A DNA stretch of 64,000 nt from Vitis vinifera (GCF_030704535.1 NC_081815.1:1813001-1877000); one strand, 5' to 3'. Shown: positions 13,601 through 25,490, counted from the stretch's first letter. Notes: a model not told the origin generated them from the letters alone. Program-made: numbers and translations.

Positions 13601-16600
13601 ACAGAACTATCCTTGGAACCAGTGAGAGCAAGAGTTGAATCGGAGGTTATTGCCAAGCATGTCAGTCCTTCAGTATGATATGGATGACCTTGAGAGGGCA
13701 AAAATTCAGGCATCAAGAATGGCAAAGAATATCCCAACAACAAATAAAAGCCATCCAGAATAGCAAAAACCCTTCATCAAGTTACTCAATGCAGTATACT
13801 AAGATAGCAAGAAAATAGAGTAGAAGCTATAAACAAGTTGAAAAGTTTGAAGAAGCAACTTGCATTGCTCCTTCCATACAACTGTACAAGTAACATGTAG
13901 TCAGGCTAGGAAACAACAGTCAGATATTGACTTTTATGATACACACATAAAAAACAAGAGGATATCAAGAATCTTGGCCAACTTCATCCCTTCATATGAT
14001 GCAGGAGGGAACAGTGACACAAAAACAAATAGCCAAAGCTTCTCATGACTACTTCAAATGGTAGAACTTAAAATTTCCAGGCCTCCAAGTGGAAATGGAG
14101 ATGGAAGTAATCACCTTCTAAAGAAGGGATTTCACCTTATTAATAATTTTCTCATTTAGGAGTAATTAGTAAATCTTTAAATTTTGGAAGAACCCTGAGA
14201 ATAACAAGATTTGGTTTCAATTAGAACCAATTTGAAACCTGAAAATTTTGAATTTTCAATCCTTCTCCAACTATCTTGAATTATTTTGTATAACCATGGG
14301 CCAAAATTGATGTCAAAGTGTTGTGGGCATTAATCATATTAAATTCACATACGTGGGACAAACAATGAGATAGACGAAGATAACATTTAGGAGGAAAAAA
14401 AAAATCATTTACCTATGATCAATGAACTTGGACATCAATGTCATAAAACACAAACATGAGGTGTTGTGTACAAAATCCACGATACTTATTAAAATGTGAC
14501 AGCGTAATTTTAATTCAGATTTTAAAACTGGAATACCTGTAAGGAAAATGAAAAACAGAATAGAAAGTAGTCCACATATATATACCTCTAACAACATGGA
14601 TATTTTCACCACTACTTGGATTCCATATTCTTAATGTTGCATCATCAGAACCAGTACAGATTGTTTTACCTTAAACAAGCAGTAGAAACAAAAATTAAAA
14701 ATAAAATTGGAAAAGAAAAAGAGAGGAAAAAGGAAAAGAAAACACTGAATTTCTCCCAATAAAAGAAAATATAGTACCATCAGGAGTAAAATCGCCACAG
14801 GTCACACTACTAGCATGACCTGAAAACATGTTAAGGTAGGCACCTCTGTCAGCATTCCACATCCAAACTGTGCAATCCTCTGAACCAGCCAAGACCACAT
14901 GTCCTCTTGGATGCCACCTGACCCACTGCACAGTGACATTGTCTGTACTCAACTTTTATAAGACCATATGAGAGTTGCACTACTGAAAATGCTTAAAGAG
15001 TGCACCTCAATGCCTCCACCAGGACCTTCAAGGGTGCATTTAAGGTCTCCTGAAGATGCATCCCAGATTTTAACAAGGCCATCAAAGCTTCCAGATGCAA
15101 GCAACTGTCCATCCATACTAAAGTCCAAACTGAACACAGAATCCTTGTGACCTGAACAAAGATTTTAGAAATGTTCAGTTGCAGAGTAAGCAAGAAATTA
15201 AAATCCGACTCATTCATGATTTTTGTTTGAATGAAAAGCAAGTTAGAGCTAAAACCCTCAACCAAGGGAATATTAAAGTATGTCCCAATTATATTATACA
15301 CATGCCTCCAAGTTCAAAAGCCCAGTCACCATCCAAAATCTTCCAAATAAATCCTTTATCATCTCCACCCCCTGTTGCCACTAATCTTGGATCGATTGGG
15401 CTGCATGCAACTGTGTAGAGTTCACCTACGCCCAAAAAAGAAGGAAAACGTACTTATAACCCGAAATCTCTCTGATATAACGCAAGGCAAAAGACTGAGT
15501 TTCTCAGTACAATAAGTAAAACTTGAGCTATTTTTGTATCCCTGTCCATAGGTTGATCCAAGACCAAACAGTACATGCGCATGGAGCTTTGAAGCTTATT
15601 AGTACTCATAATCTTTCCAACCTCAGCATGATGAGAAATCTCAGACATAGGCAAGGAAATACTCTCAGCAAAGACATATATTAATATACCAAGTTCAAGC
15701 ATAAACGGATTATCAGCCCAGAGGGTTGCCTTCATATCATATTTAGGGGATAAGGAAAGCCTGTATAATCATCTTAAGAATGCCCTTCCTACCCTAAGTA
15801 GTCCCATCAACATATTACAACAATGATAGACAACCTAACAAACTAATCCCAGGATATTCACAAGCGGCACAGCATGCACATGGATGCCTACCCAAGAAGA
15901 CTTTTTTGAGAGAAACCTTTTTCTCTAAAATTCATTTTTCAAAGGAAAACAATACTCTCTCCAAATAGGTTTTTCAAATTGTTTTTTCATATAATGGCAA
16001 CCCTATTATATTTTGCAAAACTATGGCCGTTTATTAATTGAGTCTAGTTGGAGAGGCAACTTGAACAACATATTTGAAGAGTGCAGCATTGCCATTCTTC
16101 AAAATCATAGACAGAGAGAGATATAGAACATACGGTTATGAAAATCTAATACAGTTCAAGTAGTTATACAAGTTTCAAGATTCAACAAACTTCAAAAGAA
16201 ACACTCACATTTGAAAAGAGGAGCAGTACTCATATTTTCATTCAAAAATTTAAGGCTTAGATGGTTCAATCATCCGTAAAGGCACAAGCCGCACAACAAA
16301 CTCCCTAAAAGCCACACACACTTAGCTAAGTACATAATCAAATGAATTAACTAAAGAAATTAAATGATGATTCCGAATCAAATAACAACAGTCCAATAAA
16401 TTGCATAATAACCTGGGTTCAAACTTTATCTTTAAAAAAGTTTTGGTGCAGAAAACCGTTTAATCATCCCAGTTAAATTATATCACCAAACTGAATAATA
16501 ACACTGACATAAATTCCAAAACAACCCAAGTTTTTTTGGAACCTTACCGGTATGACCAGTGAATATGTGCATGGAATCATCAGCTTCCTCTACACCCACC

Positions 16601-16825
16601 AAAAATTATTTCAAAAAAATCAAAAAAATCAAAAATCAAAATCAGTTAAGTTCTATTAAGTTAATTACAGAATTTTAAAAAATAAAAATAAAAAAGAGAA
16701 TAAGAAGAAGAAGAAGAAGAAGAAGGGTCATACCAACATCTTCCGCATCATCATCTGCATCTTCTGCATCCGGAAGATCTGAATACACAGGGAAAGAGAC
16801 AAAGAAATTACAAAAACACAAATAT

Positions 16826-16856
<31 letters not shown>

Positions 16857-16983
16857 GGGGGCCATAGCTCCCCATCTGCACTACACCTTCATCGTCGACA
16901 TTGATTTCCAGAACGATGTCGTTTTCATCAAGAAACACATCCCCTTGATCCTCATCTTCGTCATGGTTGGCTGGAGTATTCAT
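9223..16983 (-). CDS. AAMP-like WD40 repeat protein (homologue of Arabidopsis At1g71840)
   Basis: Eleven exons, in transcript order: 16983-16887, 16778-16734, 16589-16548, 15425-15306, 15151-15006, 14925-14778, 14669-14586, 13688-13573, 10767-10709, 9654-9564, 9450-9223. They keep phase throughout and give 391 aa. The 59-base exon 9 (VVSSLTSHTDSIECIGLS) and the 45- and 42-base exons 2 and 3 are short enough to be missed by ORF scans. An acidic N-terminus (GDVFLDENDIVLEINVDDE, DLPDAEDADDD) is followed by about eight WD repeats filling the rest (FTGHTGELYTVACSP, HKDSVFSLDFS, VKIWDASSGD, TVWMWNADRGAYLNMFSGH, IFWDLQHSSPRCTC, VRIWDSLSGDC). This is the architecture of angio-associated migratory cell protein / yeast Sqt1-like proteins; in yeast Sqt1 assists ribosomal protein uL16. 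The plant role is little known. The start is taken at 16983; the frame is open further upstream but has no ATG. Intron 4 appears to use a GC donor. Confidence 0.92.
10644..10692. repeat. (GT)n-(GA)n compound microsatellite
   Basis: A GT run of about 14 units passes directly into a GA run of about 10 units. It lies in an intron of the AAMP-like gene. Read on the coding strand it forms TC and AC tracts, starting 17 bases after the donor site of the 59-base exon 9. Confidence 0.9.
11553..11843 (+). pseudogene. Pumilio (Puf-repeat) pseudogene fragment
   Basis: One reading frame encodes about 95 residues of Puf RNA-binding repeats: FRNYFMQHILGLQHPIFTRK, KICRLLQEHYIQFSL, KSGNHVI, SFEMSFVVHDLMKSK, then QVACDQFGNYVVQTAL. 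GNYFMQHIL and FGNYVVQTAL match the repeat signature GNYVVQ. The frame has stops at 11708-11710, 11714-11716 and 11825-11827 (plus one near 11559), so it cannot make a Puf domain. It covers roughly two to three repeats; no rest of the gene was seen. It lies inside the long intron of the AAMP-like gene on the opposite strand. The two repeats run on without an intron, which could fit a retrocopy, but the fragment is too short to decide. Arabidopsis has a large expanded APUM family, so stray copies are plausible. Confidence 0.8.
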
Positions 16984-19212
16984 TTGATCTCTGTTTGCAG
17001 CAGGGTTAGCAGAGGATTTTTGTCCGCCACTCCTGCTTTTCAAATCTACTGGCTCCTGGTTTAGAGATGGGATCACTTAAAAATAAAAATGATTAATTAA
17101 ATTGAGATTCGTAAAGGAAGAAATTTGGGATGGACAAAAGTTCTTAAAACAATTTTTTTTTTTTTTTCTTTTTTTGCATATTAAAATTGTTATAAAATAT
17201 TTAAATAATTTTATTCATAACTGAATAACTTTAAAAAAAAAAAAATCAATAACTAAATTTAATTTAAATTGAAAAAATTAAATAAATAAGGAGTGTGTTG
17301 TGATATTTAGAATATTATTTTAACCATTGTTAAGTTAGAATTTATTTATTTATCTATTAAAATTAATATGATTTTGGCCCATTTAGAGGGATTCTGTTTA
17401 AAGTGTTTTTAGTTAATACTGCTTTTGTCTATAACCCTTTGGCTAAGTGTATTTATTTTCTAATTTTTTATTTTTATAATTTAATAAAAAAATAAAAATG
17501 TTGGAAACACTTAATTACCAAATTTGAAATAAATTTTAAAACGAGATTTCATCCACAACCCACATCTCATTTTGCTCTTTCAAACAAGATGTGTCCATCG
17601 AAAATTCACTGAAAATTATACATAAATAGTAGAATAAAATTTAATCAATTTAAGGCTTCTAATTTATTTATAAAGAATGAATTATGAAATAATAGGTTTT
17701 ACATTTTTATTATCTTTTTGATAAAAAAAAGTTAAGAATTACTTTTCTTCTATTTTTTTTTGTTACTGTTTAAGTTTTTTCCATTTTTAAATATTTTTAG
17801 TTAAAGTGTTATTTCAAATTATTTTGCAAAACGCCCTAAAAAAACAATTGATCTTAATTTTGCAACAAATTCACAAAATATTATTTTGAGTCCACAATTT
17901 GCTAAAGGTGTTTTTGTGCGGGAAATATGATTTTTAATCTAAATGTAGAGTGTCTTCAACAATATTTTTATTTAAAATATTTTTAATAGAAGTGTTTTTC
18001 CTCTAAAGTTTTTGGAAAAATCACCATCAAATGTTTCTTTGTGAAATATTACAAATAATTTTTTTAACTTTTTAAAAATGTTTTCTAAATTTTGCTAAAT
18101 ACTTGAATTTTCTTCAAAACAAATTATTTATGTTAGAAATGGTATCTAAAAGTCTCGTCAAATATATTCTTAAAACCCGTTTGGTAGTGATTTTAAAATG
18201 CAATTTTAATCTTTCTAACACTTAAATTTTTTATTTTTCAAGTGTTAGAAGGGGTAGAAACACTTCCTAAAATTACTGTCAAACAGGCTCTTATTCTACT
18301 GATGTGTTTTATATCTCTCTTCATTAAGAGCCCGTTTGATGATTCTTCTAAAAAACATTTTAATGTGAAAAGCGTTTTTTTGAAGAAAATTAACTTTTAT
18401 TTTTTGTTACTACTCTTACTGAAATTATCATGGGATGAACCACCAAGATTCAGCTTGTATTATAGACAGAAGCTTTTCATAATCTTGTGGAACCCTCCTC
18501 TGAAACTATAAGCCTGTGGTTACCGTCCACAATTTCAATTGCAATAGCAACACAAACATGATAGTGGGAACTGAGAAGACGGGGATCATTCCCAGGGTAC
18601 CAGCCGCAGTCCTGATGTTTTCATATCACAATTTACTCTACTGGAGTGAGATGATTGATTTGCCTTTTGTTTAAGAACAAGACAATGAATTTCTCTTGTA
18701 GTTGCAGTGGACGGAGGAAGTGGGAACCATTTCCTGGAGAACAAACCAACACTAATATTTTTGATGTTTTAGTTTGTACTCCTAATGGGTCTGGTGCATG
18801 ATTTGCCTCTTGGATTGCAATGCCAATGGCTGCCAAAGCAAAGCAAAGCTTCTGCTTAGGGAGCCTAAAGACAGGTAAGGCAGACCTGGCTCTTGCAAAG
18901 CTGGGAAGAAGAAAATAGAATACTAGGGGAGAATACTACCAGCTCACTGTGCAGGATGTAGTATATACTTTGGATGAGAGGACTCAAGTCTACCCCATCA
19001 AGGTTGAAGGTACTACTGGGATTAATCTGCACTCTGTTGTCACAAAACCACTTGTTTCTCAACCTAATTGCCTATACTGGGCGGTTTTTGGTATACTTCG
19101 TGTGTATTGTGCTACGCCTCCCTTTAGGCGCTCAATACTTCCACCTGCACCCCCCATCTCCCCACTTTTTAAAACATTAAGTTATCTTGAAACATTTTGT
19201 TTAATCATATTA
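16984..19212. other. Upstream region of the AAMP-like gene and AT-rich intergenic DNA
   Basis: No gene was recognised. An A/T homopolymer-rich stretch occupies 17080-18170. Positions about 18560-19180 are less AT-rich and hold short open frames on both strands, none with a recognisable domain. They may be remnants of an unknown element. A (GA)n tract lies just inside the gene at about 16830-16860. Confidence 0.5.
18172..18294. mobile_element. Foldback MITE of about 120 bp
   Basis: The left arm (CCCGTTTGGTAGTGATTTTA, continuing to CTTTCTAACACTT) pairs with the right arm, whose reverse complement reads GCCTGTTTGACAGTAATTTT and continues to CTTCTAACACTTG. The arms run about 50-55 bases each around a short AT-rich loop, so the element is nearly all stem. 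Another partial copy of the end (GAGCCCGTTTGATGATTCTT) starts at about 18328, and a relative is at 8845-8960. Non-coding; superfamily unknown. Confidence 0.65.
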
Positions 19213-19491
19213 AGGTGATGTTTGTTTTTTTACTTAATTATAAATAGAACCTTAATGCTTAATAGTGTTAAATATTAGGTTGTTTGTTTTTGTAGTATTT
19301 TATTTCTATTAAGTATTAAAAAGTAAAAAAAACTAATATGTTATTTTTTCTATTTAGAAAAAGTTACATATTTTAGTTTTTTCTATTTAGTAAAAAGTTT
19401 ATAATAAGTCATGAAAAAGTAAAAAAACAAACAACCTAAATTCTAAAACTAAATTGCTTTCAGCAAAAAGCCAAAAAAACAAATACCACCT
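19213..19491. mobile_element. Outer MITE-like element (279 bp) with a second inverted repeat nested inside
   Basis: The terminal inverted repeats are AGGTGATGTTTGTTTTTTTA on the left and, in reverse complement on the right, AGGTGGTATTTGTTTTTTTG: 17 of 20 positions match. The inside is AT-rich and non-coding. A second pair of inverted repeats sits within it at 19275 and 19439. The end word GGTnnTnTTTGTTTTT is shared by inner and outer ends, so both probably belong to one family. No clear target-site duplication was identified. Confidence 0.65.
19275..19439. mobile_element. Inner MITE (165 bp) nested in the 19213-19491 element
   Basis: The ends are perfect 17-base inverted repeats, TTAGGTTGTTTGTTTTT at the left and its reverse complement at the right. 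The element lies wholly within the outer one. Better end identity than the outer pair (17/17 against 17/20) agrees with a younger insertion, although the repeats are short. Non-coding. Confidence 0.65.
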
Positions 19492-19506
19492 AAGTTTGCA
19501 AAGGCG

Positions 19507-21476
19507 AGACAAACAAGGAGATAGAAGAAGATAACATTCAGGAGGAAAGAATCATGTTGTTGCCTATCGATCAATGAATTTGGACATCAATGTCATGACA
19601 GACAGACATGAAGCGTTGTGTACAAAATCCACTATGCTTATTAAAACTGGAATACTAACAAGTAAGGGGAAAAACAGAATAGACAGTAATCCACATATAT
19701 ACCTCTAACACCATGAATATTTTCACCACTTCTTGGATTCCATATTCTGAAGGTTGCATCATCAGAACCAGTACAGATTGTTTTACCTTAAACAAACATC
19801 AGAAACAAAAAATAATAATGGATATCTACAAATGAAATTGGAAAAGAAAAAGAGAGGTAAAAGAAGGAGGCACCAAATTCTCCCAATAAAAGGTAGGCAC
19901 TTCTGTCAGCATGCCACATCCAAACTGCACAATCCCCCAAATGTTCTCTTCGATGCTACCTGATTCACTGCAAGTGACATGGTTTATACTCAATTTTTAT
20001 AAAACCATATGCGAATTGAACTAATGAAAATGCTTAAAAAGTACACCTCGATGCCTCCACTAGGATATTCAAGTGTACACTTGAGGTCTCCTGAAGATGC
20101 ATCCCAGATTTTAACAAGCCCATCAAAGCTTCCAGATGCAAGCAACCGTCCATCAATACGGAAGTGTAAACTAGACACAGAATCCTTGTAAGCTGAACAG
20201 AGATTTTAACAATGTCCAATTGCAGTGTAGGCGAGAAATTAAAATCCAACTTCTTCATGAATTTGGAATAAATGAAAAGCAAGATAGAGCTAAAATCCTC
20301 GACCAAAGGAATACTAAAGTATGTCCCAATTATATCATATACATAACTCCAAGTTCAAAAGCCCAGTCTCCATAAAAAACTTCCAAATAAATCCTTCGTC
20401 GCCCCCTGTTGCCACTAATCTTGCATGCAACTGTATAAAGTTCACCTATGCCCAAAAAGAAGGGAAGCAAAACCAGAAGTCTCTCTGATAAAATGCAAGG
20501 CAAAAACTGAGTTTCTTGGCACAGTATGTAAAAATTGAGCTATTTTTCTATGTCCAGAGTTTGATCCAAAACCAAACAGTACATGTGCATGGAGCTTTGA
20601 AGCTTATTAGAACCCATAAACTTTACAACTTCTGCATGATGAGGGATCAAGACATGAGGAAAGAATCACCCTCAGCAAAGACATCTATTAATATACTAAG
20701 TTCAAGCATAAACCCGGATTACCAGCCAGAGGGCTGCCTTCAGATCATAACTAGGGGACAAGGAGAGGCTGTACAATCATCTTAAGAGTGCCCTTTCTAT
20801 CCTAAGTAGATTAATCCCATCAACATATCACAACAAGACAACACAACCTAAGATGCTAATCCCAAGATGTTCACAAGCAGCACTGCACACACTCAGTAGC
20901 TTACCCAAATATACCTTTTTTGAGAGAAAAAAGAACAAGTCTTTTGTCTAAAATTCATTTTTCAAAGGAAAACAATACTCTTATCAGATTCTCCAGATTG
21001 CTTCTTCAAATAAGGGCAACCCTATGATATTTTGAAAAACTATGGACATTTACAAGTTGAGTTTGGTTGGAGACACAACTTGAACAGCACGTTTGAAGAG
21101 CGCAGCATTACTCTTCCTCCCATAGTTCTCCCCCACAAGGGGAGAGATATAACATATGGTTATGAAAATGTAATATAGATCAAGTGGTTATGCAAGTTTC
21201 AAGATTCAACAAACTTCAAACAAATGCTCATATTTTCATTTAAATGTGTAAAGATCAAGTGGTTCAATCATTTTTAGAGGCAGAACAAACTCCCTAAAAG
21301 CCACACCCGCTTAGCCAACTACATAACCAAGCTATTTAACTATAGAAATCAAATGATAGTTCCAGGTCAAATACCATCAGTCCAAGAAATTGCACAATAA
21401 CCCAGGTCCAAACCTTATCTCTAAAAAGTTTTGGTGCAGAAATGAAAACATTTAATTATCCCAATTAAATTATATT
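19507..21476 (-). pseudogene. Partial tandem duplicate of the AAMP-like gene, decayed
   Basis: This matches 14354-16484 of the AAMP-like gene in the same orientation, introns included, so it arose by DNA duplication and not by retrotransposition. It carries counterparts of exons 4 to 7. The exon 5 copy (about 20046-20192) still encodes LLASGSFDGLVKIWDASSGDLKCTLE. The exon 4 copy (about 20355-20445) lacks about 14 bases, and the exon 6 copy (about 19890-19975) has lost much of its length, so the frame is broken. The GC donor of exon 4 has become TT. The first three and last four exons are absent. No function is expected, though antisense or small RNAs against the parent cannot be excluded. Confidence 0.88.
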
Positions 21477-21570
21477 GGGATGTTTAAGGAAAAGAGCAGG
21501 TAGAAATGCATACCCATTCATTAACATTATAAACTTGATTTGCTTCATTATTGTGACAAAACAAATTTGA

Positions 21571-23016
21571 CTAAAGGGAAACAGTGCGTCTGTAAAGTTC
21601 TTCATCATCGCTCTCATCTTCCTCATCTGACACAACCTCATTCCCCGGTAACTGCAATTTCCCACCCATACAAAATGATGGACCAATAGTCTCCATTTCA
21701 ATGTAATCAGCCTGTAGTCTCTCTTCAAATCTCTGGTCACTACAGTTCAGGAACCAATCCAGTGAACTCCTCACCCCCTTGCTTTGCAACCTCTGATACC
21801 TGGGTTTGATCCGAGATTCCAAACTATAGGTAAAGTATTCTGGAAACTCCACAAGCTCTTTCACCTGTCTCCCCATCTCACTTTTAAAAAAGTAATAGCC
21901 ATTTTTCATTAGCTCAACCCGCAATGCCACTAACTGGGGACATTTCACAACCATCTTTGCCACATCCACAGCTGGTATTCCTCTCCCAAGGAGGAACTCA
22001 ACAGGTTTCATAATTACATTCTGGTTAAGACTAACTATTTGTGGCATCCTCTCAATCACTCTAGCAAAACCATCCGGATCAATCTTGAGCTTCAAATTAA
22101 AGAAGTACTGTTGTGATGACAACTTAGCTTTCAAAGGCAACCCAAGAATTTGTGGGAACTGTGCTATAACCGAAGCAAGCGCCTCCCTCCTAATCCCAAA
22201 GCTAACCAAACAATCCACATTGGGCTTAATACACTCCTCCAAATCGTACCCAAGCACATATGCCCGCTTCTCAAACATCCTTGCCAACACCTTCTTGGGT
22301 AAACCCAATGAAACCAAGTAATCAACAATGGGTTTAATCACAGTCCCCACTCTCATTCCTAAAAAATAGGGATACTGTGTCACCATCGGTCCAATATCCC
22401 TCGGACTCACTCCAATACTCACTAAATAGGCCACAGAAGTGCTCATAGTTCCCTCCAACTTAAACCCTAAAAGCTCAGGATACTTCATCAAGACATAACC
22501 GATGTCCTGCTTATCCACATCAAGCCCTCTAAGGAACTTCACTACAGGAGCCAATTCAACCACCACGCTGGCATGTAACACTTGCGGGTAATTCACCACG
22601 AATTCACCAAGTTTCGATCGAGGAATCCCGATTTTCTCCAAATAACCCAAAACTGGAATCATATTTTTTCGGACACTGCATCCGAGCATTAACGGGTACT
22701 CATTTAAGTGGTCAATGGTGACTCCCAGTTTCTGGAGAAATTCCACCCGTTCTCGCATGACTTCGACCGTAGAGGGGAGTTCAACTTGTTCGAGCTCATC
22801 TGGGATGATGCCGAGGGTTTTGAGGTAGTCGGAGATGATAACACGAGAGACTAGTCTCTCTTTGCGGCCTAGGACGACGCCCCATGTGACCGAGGGCATT
22901 TCATATTCGGGGAATTTGGAGGAAGATGAGAGAAAACGGAGAAATGGGCGGAGGGTTCTAGGGTTTGAGGTTAGGGTTAAGGTTAGGAGCTTGGTTCTTC
23001 TGAGGAGTGAGATCAT
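21571..23016 (-). CDS. mTERF-family protein, MTERF4 (BSM/RUG2)-like, organelle-targeted
   Basis: One uninterrupted frame of 481 codons from an ATG at 23016. The first 35 or so residues are Ser/Leu/Arg-rich with almost no acids (MISLLRRTKLLTLTLT, RPFLRFLSSSSK), as in an organelle transit peptide. Next comes PSVTWGVVLGRKERLVSRVI, strongly like Arabidopsis MTERF4 (BELAYA SMERT/RUGOSA2). After that come about eight mTERF repeats with the LG(I/V)-x-P pattern (YPLMLGCSVRKNMIPVLGYL, YPQVLHASVVVELAPVVKFL, YPELLGFKLEGTMSTSVAYL and so on), ending in an acidic tail VSDEEDESDDEEL that MTERF4 proteins also have. Known role: MTERF4 binds nucleic acid in plastids and mitochondria and supports group II intron splicing and organelle gene expression. 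Orthologue against close paralogue is undecided. An intronless frame is common in plant mTERF genes. Confidence 0.9.
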   Translation of the reverse strand: MISLLRRTKLLTLTLTSNPRTLRPFLRFLSSSSKFPEYEMPSVTWGVVLGRKERLVSRVIISDYLKTLGIIPDELEQVELPSTVEVMRERVEFLQKLGVTIDHLNEYPLMLGCSVRKNMIPVLGYLEKIGIPRSKLGEFVVNYPQVLHASVVVELAPVVKFLRGLDVDKQDIGYVLMKYPELLGFKLEGTMSTSVAYLVSIGVSPRDIGPMVTQYPYFLGMRVGTVIKPIVDYLVSLGLPKKVLARMFEKRAYVLGYDLEECIKPNVDCLVSFGIRREALASVIAQFPQILGLPLKAKLSSQQYFFNLKLKIDPDGFARVIERMPQIVSLNQNVIMKPVEFLLGRGIPAVDVAKMVVKCPQLVALRVELMKNGYYFFKSEMGRQVKELVEFPEYFTYSLESRIKPRYQRLQSKGVRSSLDWFLNCSDQRFEERLQADYIEMETIGPSFCMGGKLQLPGNEVVSDEEDESDDEELYRRTVSL

Positions 23017-23929
23017 TTTGCAATGAAATGTGAATCGCAGGGTTTTGATGGATCAAAGTTTGGGAGTTCAATAGAGAGGAGGATGGAAGGATAGGGCAGC
23101 ACCCGTCTGCACGAAGCCCCTGTCTGTGACGGGCCCTCAAGGAGGTAGTTTTGTGGAGCAGATGAACAAAAATGGAACAGAAACTTTTCAAAATTATTTT
23201 AGGAATGAGGATTTAAAAAAAAAAAAATGGATAAATGGTGTGTATATTATAATGATTTTTTTAAAAAAAATAATGTGAAATATTGATAATTCAAATTTAC
23301 ATATGATAAAGGTTATGATTTCGGGAAAATAGAGTATACAAATTAAAAATATGAATTTTGAAAGTACGTATAATAAATATTTGATTATATTAAATATTAA
23401 TAATTTATACAAATTACATTCTAATAATTATTTTTAAATTTAAATGAAAACAGATATAATTATGTAAAACCTTAAATGTAAACAATGTTTGTTTAAGTAC
23501 AAAATTTATATAATATTAATTATAAGTAAGAATACGACTCTTACAAATATCATATATAATAATAAAATTAGTGATATTTGTCGATAATAGCAGCTAGATT
23601 GATGATAAATAAAATGAATATTAAATTTGATTATGAAGATAAAAATATTATTTTATTATATTTTAATATTTTCAAATGCTTTAAATTATATTTAATATAG
23701 AAATTATATTTAAAATATGTAATTTGATGAAATTTAAATATGAATAAAAACAATTAATAATTATTTTTTTATAATAACTCATAATATATATTTAATAATG
23801 GTTATATATAAATATTGGCAAGAACCAGAAATTTTGGTATTAATCTTTTTTTAATTCATATGGTGAAAAAATTTCATAACCATAACACAAACTTCATTCC
23901 AGCAAGACATGAAATATTATTATATAAAT

Positions 23930-24690
23930 TATGTTTGGCAAAATAACTTAATAATATGATTTAAAGTTAAAAATAATTTTAAGTAATAAGTAAAAATAAT
24001 TAACTTATTCTTAAATCCATATTATTATTTTACTTTTTTATCCTTATTTGTCCTAATTACTTTCATTATCACTGTTTCAAAACAAAACATTTATTATTAC
24101 TTGACCTTCTTTGCTCTAGTTATAATTTTTTAGGATAAATATGTCGATTTGATAATTTATAATAAATTTTAAGTTAATTTTATTAAACAATCTTAATACT
24201 TAAAAAGTAATAATTAAATAATAATTAATAAGTTTTAAGTAAACAACTTAAATATAATTTAACTTAAAATCATTAAGTATGCTTGATAAAATTAATGAAA
24301 TGACTTAAAGTAACAAATAATTTTAAGTAATAAGTAAAAACAATTAAATTTGTTCTTAAATTATACTTAAGTTGTTAACTTATAACTTATTACTTAATTT
24401 TTATTTTAAGTATTAAGGTTGTTTGATAAAATTAACTTAAAATTTATTCTAAATCATTAAATTGATATATTTATTCTCATAAATTATAATTAAGGGAATG
24501 GAGGTCGAGTAACAATAGAAGTTATAAAGTAACAAAATAAATTATGGACATAATTAGGATAAATGAGGATAAAAAAGTAAAATAAAAATGTAAACTTAAT
24601 AATAAATTAATTATTTTTACTTATTATTTAAAAAGTTGTTTTTTACTTTAAGTTATATCATTAAGTTATTTTACAAAACATACTTAATTT
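23930..24690. repeat. Long AT-rich foldback (inverted repeat arms of about 350 bp)
   Basis: The left end reads ATGTTTGGCAAAATAACTTA; the reverse complement of the right end reads TATGTTTTGTAAAATAACTT. Further matches pair along both arms: AAGTAATAAGTAAAAATAAT with its complement, TTTTACTTTTTTATCC on the left with GGATAAAAAAGTAAAAT on the right, and TTTTAAGTTAATTTTAT near the centre with its complement. The centre is near 24275. The end words recur there (AAGTATGCTTGATAAAATTA), so this may be two head-to-head MITE copies. Non-coding. Confidence 0.7.
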
Positions 24691-25490
24691 ACTTATTATT
24701 AAGTCACTCTAAGTTGGTTTTAAAAATAAAATCAAATCTTCATATCGCTATCAAAAGATAATTAAAAATAAATAAATATTATCTCATTGGCAAAATTCTA
24801 AAATGAAACAAATATTAATTTTGAAGTCAAAAGAAAATAAAAAATAAATAAATATTTTTTGTCGACAAATTTCATTAATAGAGAAAACAAGTTTTGAGTG
24901 GCTTATTCCCGAATGACTTTATTGAAAGGCGAAGAACACATATACAGTTCTTCTACGATTTCTTGGATTTGTAAGAGGATTTTCTGAAGTTTTATTTTTT
25001 ATTTTTTATTTATTTTTTTATTTTTTTATGAAACCTTGTTTCCCATGTAGAGTCATTTTTGTCGAACCCAATAAGTCTTTCCATTGAAATCAAATTTTGG
25101 AATTTCCCAATATTTAATTGCTCGATGTTAACAACTTGATTTATCTATTAGGGAAATTTGTGAATTAGAGAATATTTATTTATTTTTAATACTCATTTGA
25201 CAACAATGAGAAAATTTGATTTTATTTATAAGACTAAATTTTGTAACCTTTCAAAATTCGTCAACATGTCACATTTTTAATATATGTGCCACCTGTCAAA
25301 TGTGTAAAACCCATAGTTTTAAAAACCAAATCGGACTGGCCGGTCCGACTGTTGGCTAGTCATGGTTCCAGTCCGATTCGGTCAATTGGCCCGAAAACAG
25401 GTTGAACTGAAATCAAATCGATTGAACCAGCAGTCTGACCAGCGAACCGGATGGTTCAATTATTATTTTTTTTTTAAAAAAAATTACAAT

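Noticed and set aside
16984-17076. Upstream extension of the AAMP-like N-terminus
   Set aside because: The frame is open but has no ATG before 16983. An extra upstream exon is possible because TTTTTAAG precedes it, but nothing supports one.
18560-19180. Several 65-90 codon frames on both strands
   Set aside because: Checked for reverse transcriptase, integrase and host-gene motifs; none was recognised.
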